Shown here piece by piece: positions 1 to 8,693 of a stretch of DNA of 64,000 bases. Positions within the stretch are counted from its first letter, which is position 1; each line of letters opens with the position of its first letter. A model generated the notes under the pieces. That model was not told where the DNA came from and made no database searches. It saw only the letters and a list, made by a program, of their open reading frames with translations. Position numbers and translations under genes: made by a program. The stretch covers positions 62,001 through 126,000 of the forward strand of contig CAKAKS010000283.1 of NCBI GenBank assembly GCA_916700875.1, read 5' to 3'. The stretch is from Sebastes aleutianus (Eukaryota; Chordata; Actinopteri; Perciformes; Sebastidae).

Positions 1-15
1 GTGAAACTGGCCTGA
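1..15 (+). CDS. 3' end of a DHRS13/RDH-like terminal exon
   Basis: The window opens inside the last codons (Val-Lys-Leu-Ala, stop at 13-15) of the same short-chain dehydrogenase terminal exon that recurs complete at 6437, 11504, 20833, 39408, 44595, 56592 and 62987. The following 3' flank matches those copies. Whether this is the end of a complete dehydrogenase gene or another orphan exon cannot be decided, because its upstream part is outside the window. Confidence 0.6.
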   Translation: MKLA

Positions 16-605
16 TGGTGGAGCTGATTCTTAGAGAGTTATTTATGGTTATGTACATTTTTAAATATTTGTTTTTCATTCACATTTTTGCTGCGTACCA
101 TGCATGAGTGCATTTTTATTTAATGAAAATATGATTTCATGATTTAACACTTTGGTTGAATAACACATGATTTGACATGGTGGTTATTTCTTAAAACATG
201 TTAAACACAAAATATTAAATGCTTTGTGTTTTAACTAGGTGTTTCTGGAGTCAAACATTTGTTTACAATGTCAACGCATTTTATTATGTATCTTTTGTTT
301 TTCACTTAAAAATAAATATTTTTTTGAACAGGTAACAATGCTAAGGCACATTATGTGGAAAGCTTCTGTAAAATATGTTAATTAATCAAATAGCACCATC
401 TGCTGGTTAAATAATTAAATGTCAGTTATTTACTTAAAAGAATGGAAACTGAAACTTAAAGCTGATTTCAACATTGCTGAGACGCCATTACAGGGTGAAG
501 GATCTCCACTGTAAACACAGATCAGAAGGATTGTAATCTGTAATTCAAAGGGAAACAGATTTGGTGAGTCTTGCTGTTAATCGGATAATTCACAAATCAG
601 AGGAA
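16..605 (+). promoter_or_regulatory. Dehydrogenase-exon 3' flank and promoter of the first TRIM locus
   Basis: This AT-rich stretch is repeated after every dehydrogenase exon. In order it holds AATAAA-type signals near 311, a CTCF-like 14-mer at 393-406, an ISRE at 444-457, a conserved block ending in GACGCCATTACAGGG near 481-495 that may mark the transcription start, and a donor-like GTGAGT at 564-569. No coding sequence is seen. Confidence 0.55.
444..457 (+). promoter_or_regulatory. ISRE (interferon-stimulated response element)
   Basis: GGAAACTGAAACTT matches the IRF/ISGF3 consensus GAAANNGAAA followed by CT. It lies 149 bp before the ATG of the first TRIM locus. The same position is occupied in the other TRIM copies that follow a dehydrogenase exon. 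Interferon induction is inferred from the motif and from what is known of other TRIM genes. Confidence 0.7.
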
Positions 606-2051
606 ATGGCTGAGAAAAATGTTCTTTTTGAAAGTTTCCTGAACTGCCATGTGTGTTCAGAGACTTTCAGAGATCCTGTGTCTCTGAGCTGCAACCACAG
701 CTTCTGTTCAAGCTGCCTGAAGAAATTCTGGGAACAAGCTGGAAACATAAAAAAGTCCCATTTGTAAAATAAAGTCCTCAACAGATGAACCAGCAGTGAA
801 CTTTGTTCTGAAAGAACTGTCTGACTCGTTTGCTGGGAGACAGAAAGCTGGATCATCTGAGACAGAAAAAGAAGAGAAGAAAGAGGAGGTAGTGTGTGAT
901 AAACATCCGGAAGTCCCATATTTGTTCTGTAAGGATGAAGAGAGAGCTGTGTGTCCTGTCTGTGAGTTTTCTCTCCACCAGAGTCACAAGGTGGTTCCTG
1001 TAGAACAAGCAGTCAGTGACCTGAAGGACCAGCTGAAATCTGACTTAGAGTCTCTACAGGACAAGAGGGACAAATATGAAGAAGTGGAGGAAACATACGA
1101 TGAAATGGTTAAACACTCCAAGAAGCAGCTGTTGTCCACAGAGAGGCAGATCAGAGCAGAGTTCAACAAGCTCCACCAGTTCCTGAAAGAGGAAGAGGAG
1201 TCCAGACTGGCAGCTCTGAGGGAGGAAGAGGAGCAGAAGGGGAAGACTATCAGCAGAGAGATGAAGATGATTCAGGAGCACATCTCCTCTCTGTCAGACA
1301 GTATCTCTGCTGTTGAAGAAGACCTGCAGAAACACAACGTGCCCTTCCTCAGCAGTTATAAAGCCACTCAGACCAGAGCCAGAGTCCAGTGCTCACTGTC
1401 AGATCCACAGCTGGTCTCAGGAGCGCTGATAGATGTGGCCAAACACCTGGGCAACCTGTCCTTCAGAGTCTGGGAGAAGATGAAGGACAAGGTCCACTTC
1501 AGTCCTGTCATTCTGGACCCAAACACTGCATGCCCCATTCTCTATCTGTCTGATGATCTGACCAGTGTGAGACGTGGAGACACAAGGCAGCAGCTTCCTG
1601 ACAATCCAGAGAGATTCACTAAGTATGTCACTGTTCTGGGCTCTGAGGGCTTCAGCTCAGGGAAACACAGCTGGAAGGTGGAGGTGGGAGACCATCCTCA
1701 CTGGTTTGTAGGTTTGGCTAAAGAGTCAGCTGACAGGAAGGGAGAGGAAGGAGTTTCACCAGAAGATGGAATCTGGTGTTTAAGTCATGAAAGTGGAGAA
1801 TACACTGATGTTGTTGGTAAGATAGTCAGAGTGAAGAAGAGTCTCCAGAGGATCAGAGTCCAGCTGGACTATGACAGGGGGAGGTGTCCTTCCACGACCC
1901 TGAAGACAAGACTCGCATCTGCACTCACAGAGAAACTTTCACTGAGAAACTCTTCCCATATTTCAGTATTGGAAAGGCTGGTGATGCTAAAACTGCTGAT
2001 ATCAAAATCTGTCAAACTGAGATTCTCTGTGATGTTCAGGGAGGGTGGTGA
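606..2051 (+). pseudogene. TRIM (RING, B-box, coiled coil, B30.2) pseudogene 1
   Basis: The ancestral product is a single-exon E3 ubiquitin ligase of about 481 residues. The ATG at 606 begins Met-Ala-Glu-Lys. RING ligands C14, C17, C29, H31, C34 and C37 are present, but a one-base gain near 746-756 shifts the frame just before the last two RING cysteines and stops at 767. B-box, coiled coil and most of the B30.2 remain open from about 796. A second shift, one G missing from the run at 1877-1881, replaces the last third of the SPRY with unrelated residues up to a stop at 2070. In the original frame the stop would be at 2049-2051. A product restarting internally would lack a RING. Two independent frame breaks make it a pseudogene unless the assembly is wrong. 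Confidence 0.85.
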
Positions 2052-3312
2052 GGTCGAAATGATTTATTAGGATTTTTATAACAGAGTTTTTTTTTAAGTT
2101 TCAGATAATTCCAGTTAGTTCTTTATAAGAGAGAATTTGTCATTTTAAAGCACATGAAGAAGATGTAGAGATCCAGATGAGAGAAAAAATAAGATTTGAT
2201 CTCTTTCAGCAAATAACATGATGTGTTTATGTCGTAGAACTGGGACGAGTGGATTTCATGTGATCATTTTATTTTTACTTGTATCTACAGATTTTTTATT
2301 TTTTTATTTTCAAGTATGAACAAACTTCAGTTTGCATATTTGTTTTTCAAATAGTCTTTAATTTTAAATCATATAACCACAGAAAGCCTCATCTTACCTG
2401 GTTTATTTTGACAATTTAGAATGACTTGTCATCTTTTAATTATCCAGGTTGTGAAAGTAATTCAGTAAATAACTTTCTGAAAATGCATTTATATTATTAT
2501 ATTCAGATTTCTAAATGCTTTATACAAATCAACATCATGTTTTACTTTGCAGAATGGACCAATGTTGATAATAATAATTCATCTGTTATTTGTTTACCAT
2601 GTGTGACTGCTGACTGTCAGACATATTTTATATATTATCTCTGTTTTATCCAAACAAATTCAATTTACTTCCTTATTTGTGTTTCTTTGATTGTAGAAAA
2701 TTCTGCAGAAATTGCTTGATAATATTTATATTACTCTTCAATGTTTAAACCAAATTAGAGAAGCCCAAAATTGCAATAAAATTAAAAATATTGACTTTAA
2801 GATTGTGTGGATTAAGGCTGCAACTAAAGACTGTTTCTATTATCAATGAATCTGTTGATTGAAATATCAGAAAACTGAAAAATGCCAAATAAAAACAACA
2901 AATTCTCAAATTGGAGCAAATGTTTGGAATTTTTTCTTTATAAATAATTTTCTCATTTCCAATAATATGTATTAAAAGTTGACTGCAAAGCCCTGACCTT
3001 AAATTGAATTGTGGATGTTGAATTTTAAAGGTTGCGAGCAGTGGTCCCCTTAATCTTGATCTCTAACATTAATCTTTATCTTTCAGACTGCATAGCAGCA
3101 TTTATTTCATAATTCTTGAACATTTATGAAGGCGGAGCTGCTGTTTGTTCCTCTGTGTTTATGTTAATTGTCCTTTAGATGTGAAACAACCCATCAGCAC
3201 ATGAGACTGTGTTGGATGAACTGCAGGATTTCACACTGTGGATTCACTTCATGTTGGATTCAACAACTTGTATGTTTTCTACCTGGTTAGCAAATATTCT
3301 GGTCAGAAACAT

Positions 3313-3830
3313 TAGGGACGCACCGATACCGGTACTGGATCGATATCGGGCCGATAAATCAAATAACTGGATCAGATATCGGTGACAATGAGGCTGATCT
3401 ATTCAATTAAATGTTATGTTTATATACTATATACATTACATACTGTAATTTTAATTCCTGTTTAAGTTTTGACCAATTTGTTGCTGCATTAAAAATGTTT
3501 ACACTTGAATTGTAATTAATGTTAATTTTGAGGATTTTTTACCAAGTTACTGTATGATTTATTAGTTTAATAAAAAAGAACAATTAAATCAATTTATATC
3601 TATGTATTTATTGGTCACATTTTGTTTTATAAAGTTAGGAAACAATGTTTAAGTCAAGTCTGATGTTGCTTTTCACATAAAAGCATGATCCCTGTCACTT
3701 CCACACAGTGAGGCGTACAGCTTATTAATTAAACACTGGTATCAGATTGGTACTCGGTATCGGCTGATACCCAAAGCCCAGGTATCGCTATCGGTATCGG
3801 GACTGAAAAAGTCTGATCGGTGCATCCCTA
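3313..3830. mobile_element. hAT-like MITE (TAGGGAYGCACCGAT ends), copy 1
   Basis: Terminal inverted repeats TAGGGACGCACCGAT and ATCGGTGCATCCCTA bound 518 bp without coding capacity. The inner ends are rich in ATCGGTATCGG-type repeats. Flanking octamers AGAAACAT and AAAGACAT are a slightly decayed 8-bp target duplication, which is the hAT hallmark. The copy at 36297 shows the intact duplication. Confidence 0.85.
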
Positions 3831-4202
3831 AAAGACATTAACGAGTTCATTTCTGTCCCGAGTTTCTTCTATCAATATAAAATCAAAGCTGTGCTGCAAC
3901 ACAGAAACTGATTCACTTTTCTATTTAAATGATCATTTTATTGATAACACCTTAACACATTTTCTTGAAGTTATAGAAACACGTGTAGCATGTAAGAGAA
4001 CAGAGCAATAATCCGAAGAATCAGAGAACTAGAGGATTAATATTATTATAGAGAAGAAACCCAAAGTGACAGAAAGAGACAAAGGGAAACTAGAAATGAT
4101 TGAATAAGGTTGGAAACAGAGGGAATGGGAGAAAGAGTGAAAGACGAAGAGAAGCCAACTCAGTGTTGTCAGTGCAACTTAGTCACTGGCTGGAGAAAGA
4201 AG

Positions 4203-4309
4203 ATGGCAGAGGTTCAGAGTGAACACAGTGGCTCCAGTTTATCTCAGCGATGCTTCATCTGACTCAACAGCTGACAGGAAGGCAGCAGAGCGAGACCAGA
4301 GAAGGACCG
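4203..4309 (+). other. Exon-like conserved block with ATG and donor-like site
   Basis: The ATG at 4203 lies in the context AAGATGG and opens a 19-codon frame starting Met-Ala-Glu-Val-Gln. About 45 bp after its stop comes a donor-like ACCG|GTAATG at 4310. The same arrangement recurs with ATGs at 37168 and 60763 and is deleted from the type B spacers near 29740 and 54570. It could be a leftover first exon of an unrelated gene. No protein family was recognised. Confidence 0.25.
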
Positions 4310-4737
4310 GTAATGTAGTTTATATGTAGAGCTGCACAATGAATCATTTTCTGTCATGATGTCAGCTTTGATCTTTCATACAGAATCAGGGTTTATTAGC
4401 ACTATTGGTGCATTTCATTTAGTTAAGAAAGTAAAAAGCATCTGGAAACAGTTGCTGATATAAGATGAATAAAGGAGAATGATTTTGTTCCTCAAAGTCT
4501 CTGAGGAAAACAATCATGTATCAACATCATGATGTCAAACTGTAATCATTTTGGTCATAACTGTGATCAATAATTATAATGGGACCTTTTTCTTATCCTA
4601 CAGTGATAAACTGCTGTTGTCTCTGACTGCATTGTCTGATAGATTTAGAGACACTAAAGTCAACTTATTGTGCAGCTACATTAGGAGCATCAATGTGGCC
4701 TCCATCTGAGTGTGTTGGTGCTTTACTTTGTGTGACT

Positions 4738-4751
4738 GCGCCCCCTGCTGG
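4738..4751 (-). promoter_or_regulatory. CTCF-like motif, type B spacer 1
   Basis: GCGCCCCCTGCTGG is the reverse complement of a sequence that fits the vertebrate CTCF core consensus at every position. One such site lies in each of the five type B spacers at the same relative place. Confidence 0.45.
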
Positions 4752-4810
4752 AGCTCATTCACTCTCTGAACTGCCTCTCATCTGTCAGTTGGACTCAAAG
4801 TGCTGTACTA

Positions 4811-5183
4811 TGAAGGTACGAACCTGCCAAGATAAAAAACAAATAAATAAATGACTCGATAAATACATACATATGCCATTAAATGTACCAAAAATATTAA
4901 AAATAGATGTAGGCATTGATTAATTGATAAAATGTGACATAAAATGATATTTGCTTCTATATTTATTTATCATTGTATTAATTCCCCTATATACTCTTTA
5001 ATTTAATTTTTATCAACTTTTCCATTTCTTTATTTATTTTAAATTAATTTGTATTATTATTTTAAATTTATTTTTTAATTAATTAATTAATTATTAAATT
5101 TAATGTATTTAAGACATCAATATTTCTTCATTTATCAAGTAATTTATTTATTCATTTTTTATTTTGGCAGGTTTCGTCCTCCA
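4811..5183. mobile_element. AT-rich palindromic MITE, copy 1
   Basis: The left end TGAAGGTACGAACCTGCC and the right end GGCAGGTTTCGTCCTCCA are inverted repeats of each other with few differences. Similarity continues inward through the AAATAAATAAATGA and TTTATTTATTCATT tracts. TA dinucleotides flank both ends (4809-4810 and 5184-5185), as expected for TA-targeting DNA transposons. There is no coding capacity. Confidence 0.75.
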
Positions 5184-6436
5184 TACTGTTCCTCAAAGTG
5201 ACATGCAGGCGAAGTGAAGCAACAGTCACTCTTGGTGCTGATGGTCAACAAGCGCTCCTCGTGTTCTCTGAGCTACGTACAAAAGGCAGCCATTCTGCAC
5301 TGACAACACAGAGCCCCATAGAAAAGCATGCAAGATCATCTTCATCACATGTGAGCATTTAATGCTTTTCTCTGTTTTATATCAACTAGTGCAGTGCCCG
5401 TTGAAAACATGTCTGTTCAGAACGGGCTGAATGCTCGGCCTGTGGCGTTGCTGCTTGCAGCTTTCTCGAGAACAGCTCATACAAACAACTTCACACTTGA
5501 ATTTGCCCTTCCTTGGGTCCTGAGCAGTACACCTGCCGTGACATAGTTGCAGCACACACCCAAGTTTTCCAACTACTAACAGTCAGAAACACCAGTGATA
5601 AACACTCTGGTTCACGAAGAAAAAACAGCCAGGAGCAGACTTTCCTTTTAGACAACTGCCTGGGGCCTCCAATTTCCAAGGAAATTCACTTAGTTACATT
5701 CCACCACTGGAGAAGTGAATAAATGAACATGGTGCAGGATAAATATGTGAAAATGGTAAAACACTGATGCAACAACCACAATCTAGTGCAAAAGGCAACC
5801 TTGGACAAATAAATATGACCAACAAATGCTGAATATTTATAACACAAATTGATCCAGTATTTAAGAGTATAGTAGCAAAGTAACACGACCACACAGACTG
5901 AGAAATGTACCATGCCTTGTGCTGCCTTGAGGTCTCCAGTGCTAGCTTTAAATAGTGCTAACTGTGAGCTGGATTCACTTTATGTTTAGCAATAACTGCA
6001 ATGTTTGGGACATAACCATACAACCATTTAACCAGCCAACTTACAGTTTCATGCACGCATACATACACATGTCCACAAAGAAAAGACCCTCCTCCGCGAC
6101 AAGCTAGTATGAAATGGTTGATACCAATGGATTCCTTGTGTTTTTATAGTTTCATATGATACCAGTATCTTCACTCTAGCTTTAAAAATGAGTCCATACA
6201 ATTTAAAAATCACAAGTTGCGTTAATGCGTTGAAGAAATTAGTGGAGTTAAAGCAAATTTGTGTTAATACGTTATTATTGTGTTAACTTTGACAGATATA
6301 CGTAAATCAAGATATAAAATGACTAAACCAAAGCTAGAAGAGTTGAATCATATCGCCCACCTTGAACATACAGTGTGTATATTCCTCACACTACATATGT
6401 TTCTCCTAATATCTCTGCTTCCATGTGTCGCTCCAG

Positions 6437-6696
6437 GTTTTGTCCAAAGCGGTTGGACGTGCCACTACTCCATCCTGTTCCGGATGCTGATGCAGGTGAT
6501 CATGTGGATGTTTTTTGTGCCGTGTGAGATTGGAGCTCAGACTGTCGTCTACTGTGCTGTGTCAGATGAAGCTGCCAAACACAGCGGGGGTTACTTCGTC
6601 GACTGCCGACCAGCTACTCTGCGTCCTTTCGCAAGAGACGCTGGTATGGCAAAGAAACTGTGGGAGGCCAGTGAGAGACTGGTGAAACTGGCCTGA
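6437..6696 (+). pseudogene. Orphan DHRS13/RDH-like terminal exon, copy 1
   Basis: The exon begins after an acceptor (pyrimidine-rich TCTCTGCTTCC ... CGCTCCAG, branch-like CCTAAT) and runs to a TGA at 6694-6696. It encodes the C-terminal 86 residues of a short-chain dehydrogenase of the RDH11-14/DHRS13 type. Visible family marks are the Pro-Gly-Phe-Val at the exon start, Gly-Ala-Gln-Thr, Gly-Gly-Tyr-Phe-Val-Asp-Cys and Lys-Lys-Leu-Trp-Glu-Ala-Ser near the end; the last resembles DHRS13. A hydrophobic stretch (LMQVIMWMFFV) precedes Gly-Ala-Gln-Thr. The Rossmann fold and catalytic YxxxK would be on earlier exons, which are not seen nearby. The frame also stays open upstream to an ATG at 6319, which would give a 125-aa peptide with a hydrophobic N-terminal part. 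This copy alone has Met in place of Val in Asp-Ala-Gly-Val. Confidence 0.7.
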
Positions 6697-7268
6697 TGGT
6701 GGAGCTGATTCTTAGACAGTTATTTATGGTTATGTTCGTTTTTTTTAATTTTATGTTTTTCATTCATATTTTTGCTGCGTACCATGCATGAGTACATTTT
6801 TATTTATTAAAAATATGATTTAATGATTTAACACTTTGGTTGAATAACACATGATTTGACATGGTGGTTATTTCTTAAAACATGTAAACATAAAATATTA
6901 AATTTGTGTTTTAACTAGGTGTTTCTGGAGTCAAACATTTGTTTACAATGTCAACGCATTTTATTATGTATGTTTTGTTTTTCACTTAAAAATAAATATT
7001 TTTTTAAACAGGTAACAATGCTAAGGCACATTATGTGGAAAGTTTCTGTAAAATATGTTAATTAATCAAATAGCACCATCTGCTGGTTAGAAAATTAAAT
7101 GTCAGTTATTTACTTAAAAGAATGGAAACTGAAACTTAAAGCTGATTTCAACATTGCTGAGACGCCATTACAGGGTGAAGGATCTCCACTATAAACACAG
7201 ATCAGAAGGATTGTAACCTCTAATTCAAAGGGAAATAGATTTGGTGAGTCTTGCTGTTAATTAAGGAA
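6697..7268 (+). promoter_or_regulatory. Promoter region of the TRIM gene at 7269
   Basis: Repeat copy of the dehydrogenase-exon flank. It holds an ATTAAA-type signal near 6808, a CTCF-like site at 7073-7086, an ISRE at 7124-7137, the GACGCCATTACAGGG block near 7160-7175 and a donor-like GTGAGT at 7244-7249. The sequence just before the ATG is shortened compared with other copies. No gene is seen. Confidence 0.55.
7124..7137 (+). promoter_or_regulatory. ISRE
   Basis: GGAAACTGAAACTT, a full match to the ISRE core, 132 bp before the TRIM ATG at 7269. Confidence 0.7.
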
Positions 7269-8693
7269 ATGGCTGAGAAAAATGTTCTTCTTGAACGTTT
7301 CCTGAACTGCCATGTGTGTTCAGAGACTTTCAGAGATCCTGTGTCTCTGAGCTGCAACCACAGCTTCTGTTCAAGCTGCCTGAAGAAATTCTGGGAACAA
7401 GCTAAAAACAAAAACTGTCCCATTTGTAAAAGAAAATTCTCAAAGGATTTTCCAGCAGTGAACTTTGCACTGAAGGAACTGTCTGACTCGTTTGCTGAGA
7501 GACAGAAAGCTGGATCATCTGAGACAGAAAAAGAAGAGAAGAAAGAGGAGGTGGTGTGTAGTAAACATCCAGAAGAGCCTAGACTGTTCTGTAAGGATGA
7601 AGAGAGAGCTGTGTGTCCTGTCTGTGAGTTTTCTCTCCACCAGAGTCACAAGGTGGTTCCTGTAGAACAAGCAGTCAGTGACCTGAAGGACCAGCTGAAA
7701 TCTGACTTAGACGCTCTACAGGACAAGAGGGACAAACACAAACAAGTAGAGAACAAATATGATGAAATTGTTAAACACTCCAAGAAGCAGCTGTTGTCCA
7801 CAGAGAGGCAGATCAGAGCAGAGTTCAACAAGCTCCACCAGTTCCTGAAAGAGGAAGAGGAGTCCAGACTGGCAGCTCTGAGGGAGGAAGAAGAGCAGAA
7901 GGGGAAGACTATCAGCAGAGAGATGAAGATGATTCAGGAGCACATCTCCTCTCTGTCAGACAGTATCTCTGCTGTTGAAGAAGACCTGCAGAAACACAAC
8001 GTGCCCTTCCTCAGCAGTTATAAAGCCACTCAGACCAGAGCCAGAGTCCAGTGCTCACTGTCAGATCCACAGCTGGTCTCAGGAGCGCTGATAGATGTGG
8101 CCAAACACCTGGGCAACCTGTCCTTCAGAGTCTGGGAGAAGATGAAGGACAAGGTCCACTTCAGTCCTGTCATTCTGGACCCAAACACTGCAAAACCCGG
8201 TCTCTATCTGTCTGATGATCTGACCAGTGTGAGACGTGGAGACACAAAACAGCAGCTTCCTGACAATCCAGAGAGACACACTAAGTATCCCACTGTTCTG
8301 GGCTCTGAGGGCTTCAGCTCAGGGAAACACAGCTGGGAGGTGGAGGTGGGAGACCATCCTCACTGGAATGTAGGTTTGGCTAAAGAGTCAGCTGAGAGGA
8401 AGGGAAAGCGAATTCATTCACCAGAATATGGAACCTGGTTTTTAACTCATCAAAGTGGAAAATACATGAATGGTCTTGATGAGACAGTCAGAGTGAAGAA
8501 GAGTCTCCAGAGGATCAGAGTCCAGCTGGACTATGACAAGGGGGAGGTGTCCTTCTACGACCCTGAAGACATGACTCACATCTACACTCTCAGAGACACT
8601 TTCACTGAGAAACTCTTCCCATGGTTCAGTATTGGAGAGGCTGGTGATGCTAAAACTGTTGATATCAAAATCTGTCAAACTGAGATTCTCTGA
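7269..8693 (+). CDS. TRIM E3 ubiquitin ligase, NF7/A33/TRIM35-like (474 aa)
   Basis: Complete intronless TRIM gene and the reference for numbering here. The ATG at 7269 sits in a good Kozak context (GAAATGG). A C3HC4 RING spans residues 14-53 (C14, C17, C29, H31, C34, C37, C50, C53) and would bind the E2. The B-box spans 97-127 (C97, H100, C108, C116, C119, H124, H127). A charged coiled coil for dimerisation runs from about 132 to 260. The PRY-SPRY (B30.2) spans about 295-468, with LDPNTA at 303, SGKHSWEVEVG at 351 and LDYD at 420. The B30.2 is the expected target-binding surface. Loop residues are KPGLYL (309-314), RRGDTK (322-327) and HTKYPT (337-342), then the 376-405 loop with Glu-Arg-Lys-Gly-Lys. 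This copy has Thr389 and Phe391 where most have Ile and Cys. Stop is TGA directly after Gln-Thr-Glu-Ile-Leu. Subfamily placement is from pattern only. Confidence 0.92.
   Translation: MAEKNVLLERFLNCHVCSETFRDPVSLSCNHSFCSSCLKKFWEQAKNKNCPICKRKFSKDFPAVNFALKELSDSFAERQKAGSSETEKEEKKEEVVCSKHPEEPRLFCKDEERAVCPVCEFSLHQSHKVVPVEQAVSDLKDQLKSDLDALQDKRDKHKQVENKYDEIVKHSKKQLLSTERQIRAEFNKLHQFLKEEEESRLAALREEEEQKGKTISREMKMIQEHISSLSDSISAVEEDLQKHNVPFLSSYKATQTRARVQCSLSDPQLVSGALIDVAKHLGNLSFRVWEKMKDKVHFSPVILDPNTAKPGLYLSDDLTSVRRGDTKQQLPDNPERHTKYPTVLGSEGFSSGKHSWEVEVGDHPHWNVGLAKESAERKGKRIHSPEYGTWFLTHQSGKYMNGLDETVRVKKSLQRIRVQLDYDKGEVSFYDPEDMTHIYTLRDTFTEKLFPWFSIGEAGDAKTVDIKICQTEIL

Larger units (their letters stand above)
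2052..6436. repeat. Type B spacer, copy 1
   Basis: The 3' flank of the TRIM pseudogene runs to about 3300 and contains AATAAA-type signals near 2776 and 2888. It is followed by a hAT-like MITE (3313-3830), a conserved exon-like block (about 3840-4310), a CTCF-like motif (4738-4751) and an AT-rich palindromic MITE (4811-5183). A conserved 500-bp block then ends at 5710 in TTCCACCACTG, which resembles the right end of the hAT MITE of type A spacers. From 5711 the sequence matches type A spacers, and at 6211-6295 there is a decayed GTTAA-rich repeat ending GTTAACTTTGACAG. Upstream exons of the dehydrogenase (NAD-binding or YxxxK segments) were looked for by eye and not found. Confidence 0.7.

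Noticed and set aside
561..605. Extended N-terminus reading Val-Ser-Leu-Ala-Val-Asn before Met-Ala-Glu-Lys
   Set aside because: It needs a TTG or GTG start. In a vertebrate gene the ATG at 606 in good context is the start, and the region overlaps the donor-like site and leader.
2426..2719. Cysteine-containing small frame in the TRIM 3' flank
   Set aside because: Its start varies between copies and it lies in untranslated or spacer sequence with many indels. No family was recognised.
5513..5722. 69-codon open frame in the conserved block of type B spacers
   Set aside because: It has no family match, starts without ATG in some copies, and is broken by a short deletion in the copy near 62120, so coding is unlikely.
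5686..5913. Hydrophobic reverse-strand open frames of 66-75 codons near the dehydrogenase exons
   Set aside because: They are AT-rich, differ in length between units, are interrupted in type A units, and show no recognised domain.
6211..6295. Calling the GTTAA-rich sequence a complete transposon
   Set aside because: Only one decayed end (GTTAACTTTGACAG) is visible. No opposite terminal repeat or target duplication was found.
7716..7943. Leucine-rich reverse-strand open frames across the coiled coil, repeated in every copy
   Set aside because: They are shadows of the conserved coiled-coil codons on the opposite strand and are equally kept in pseudogene copies.
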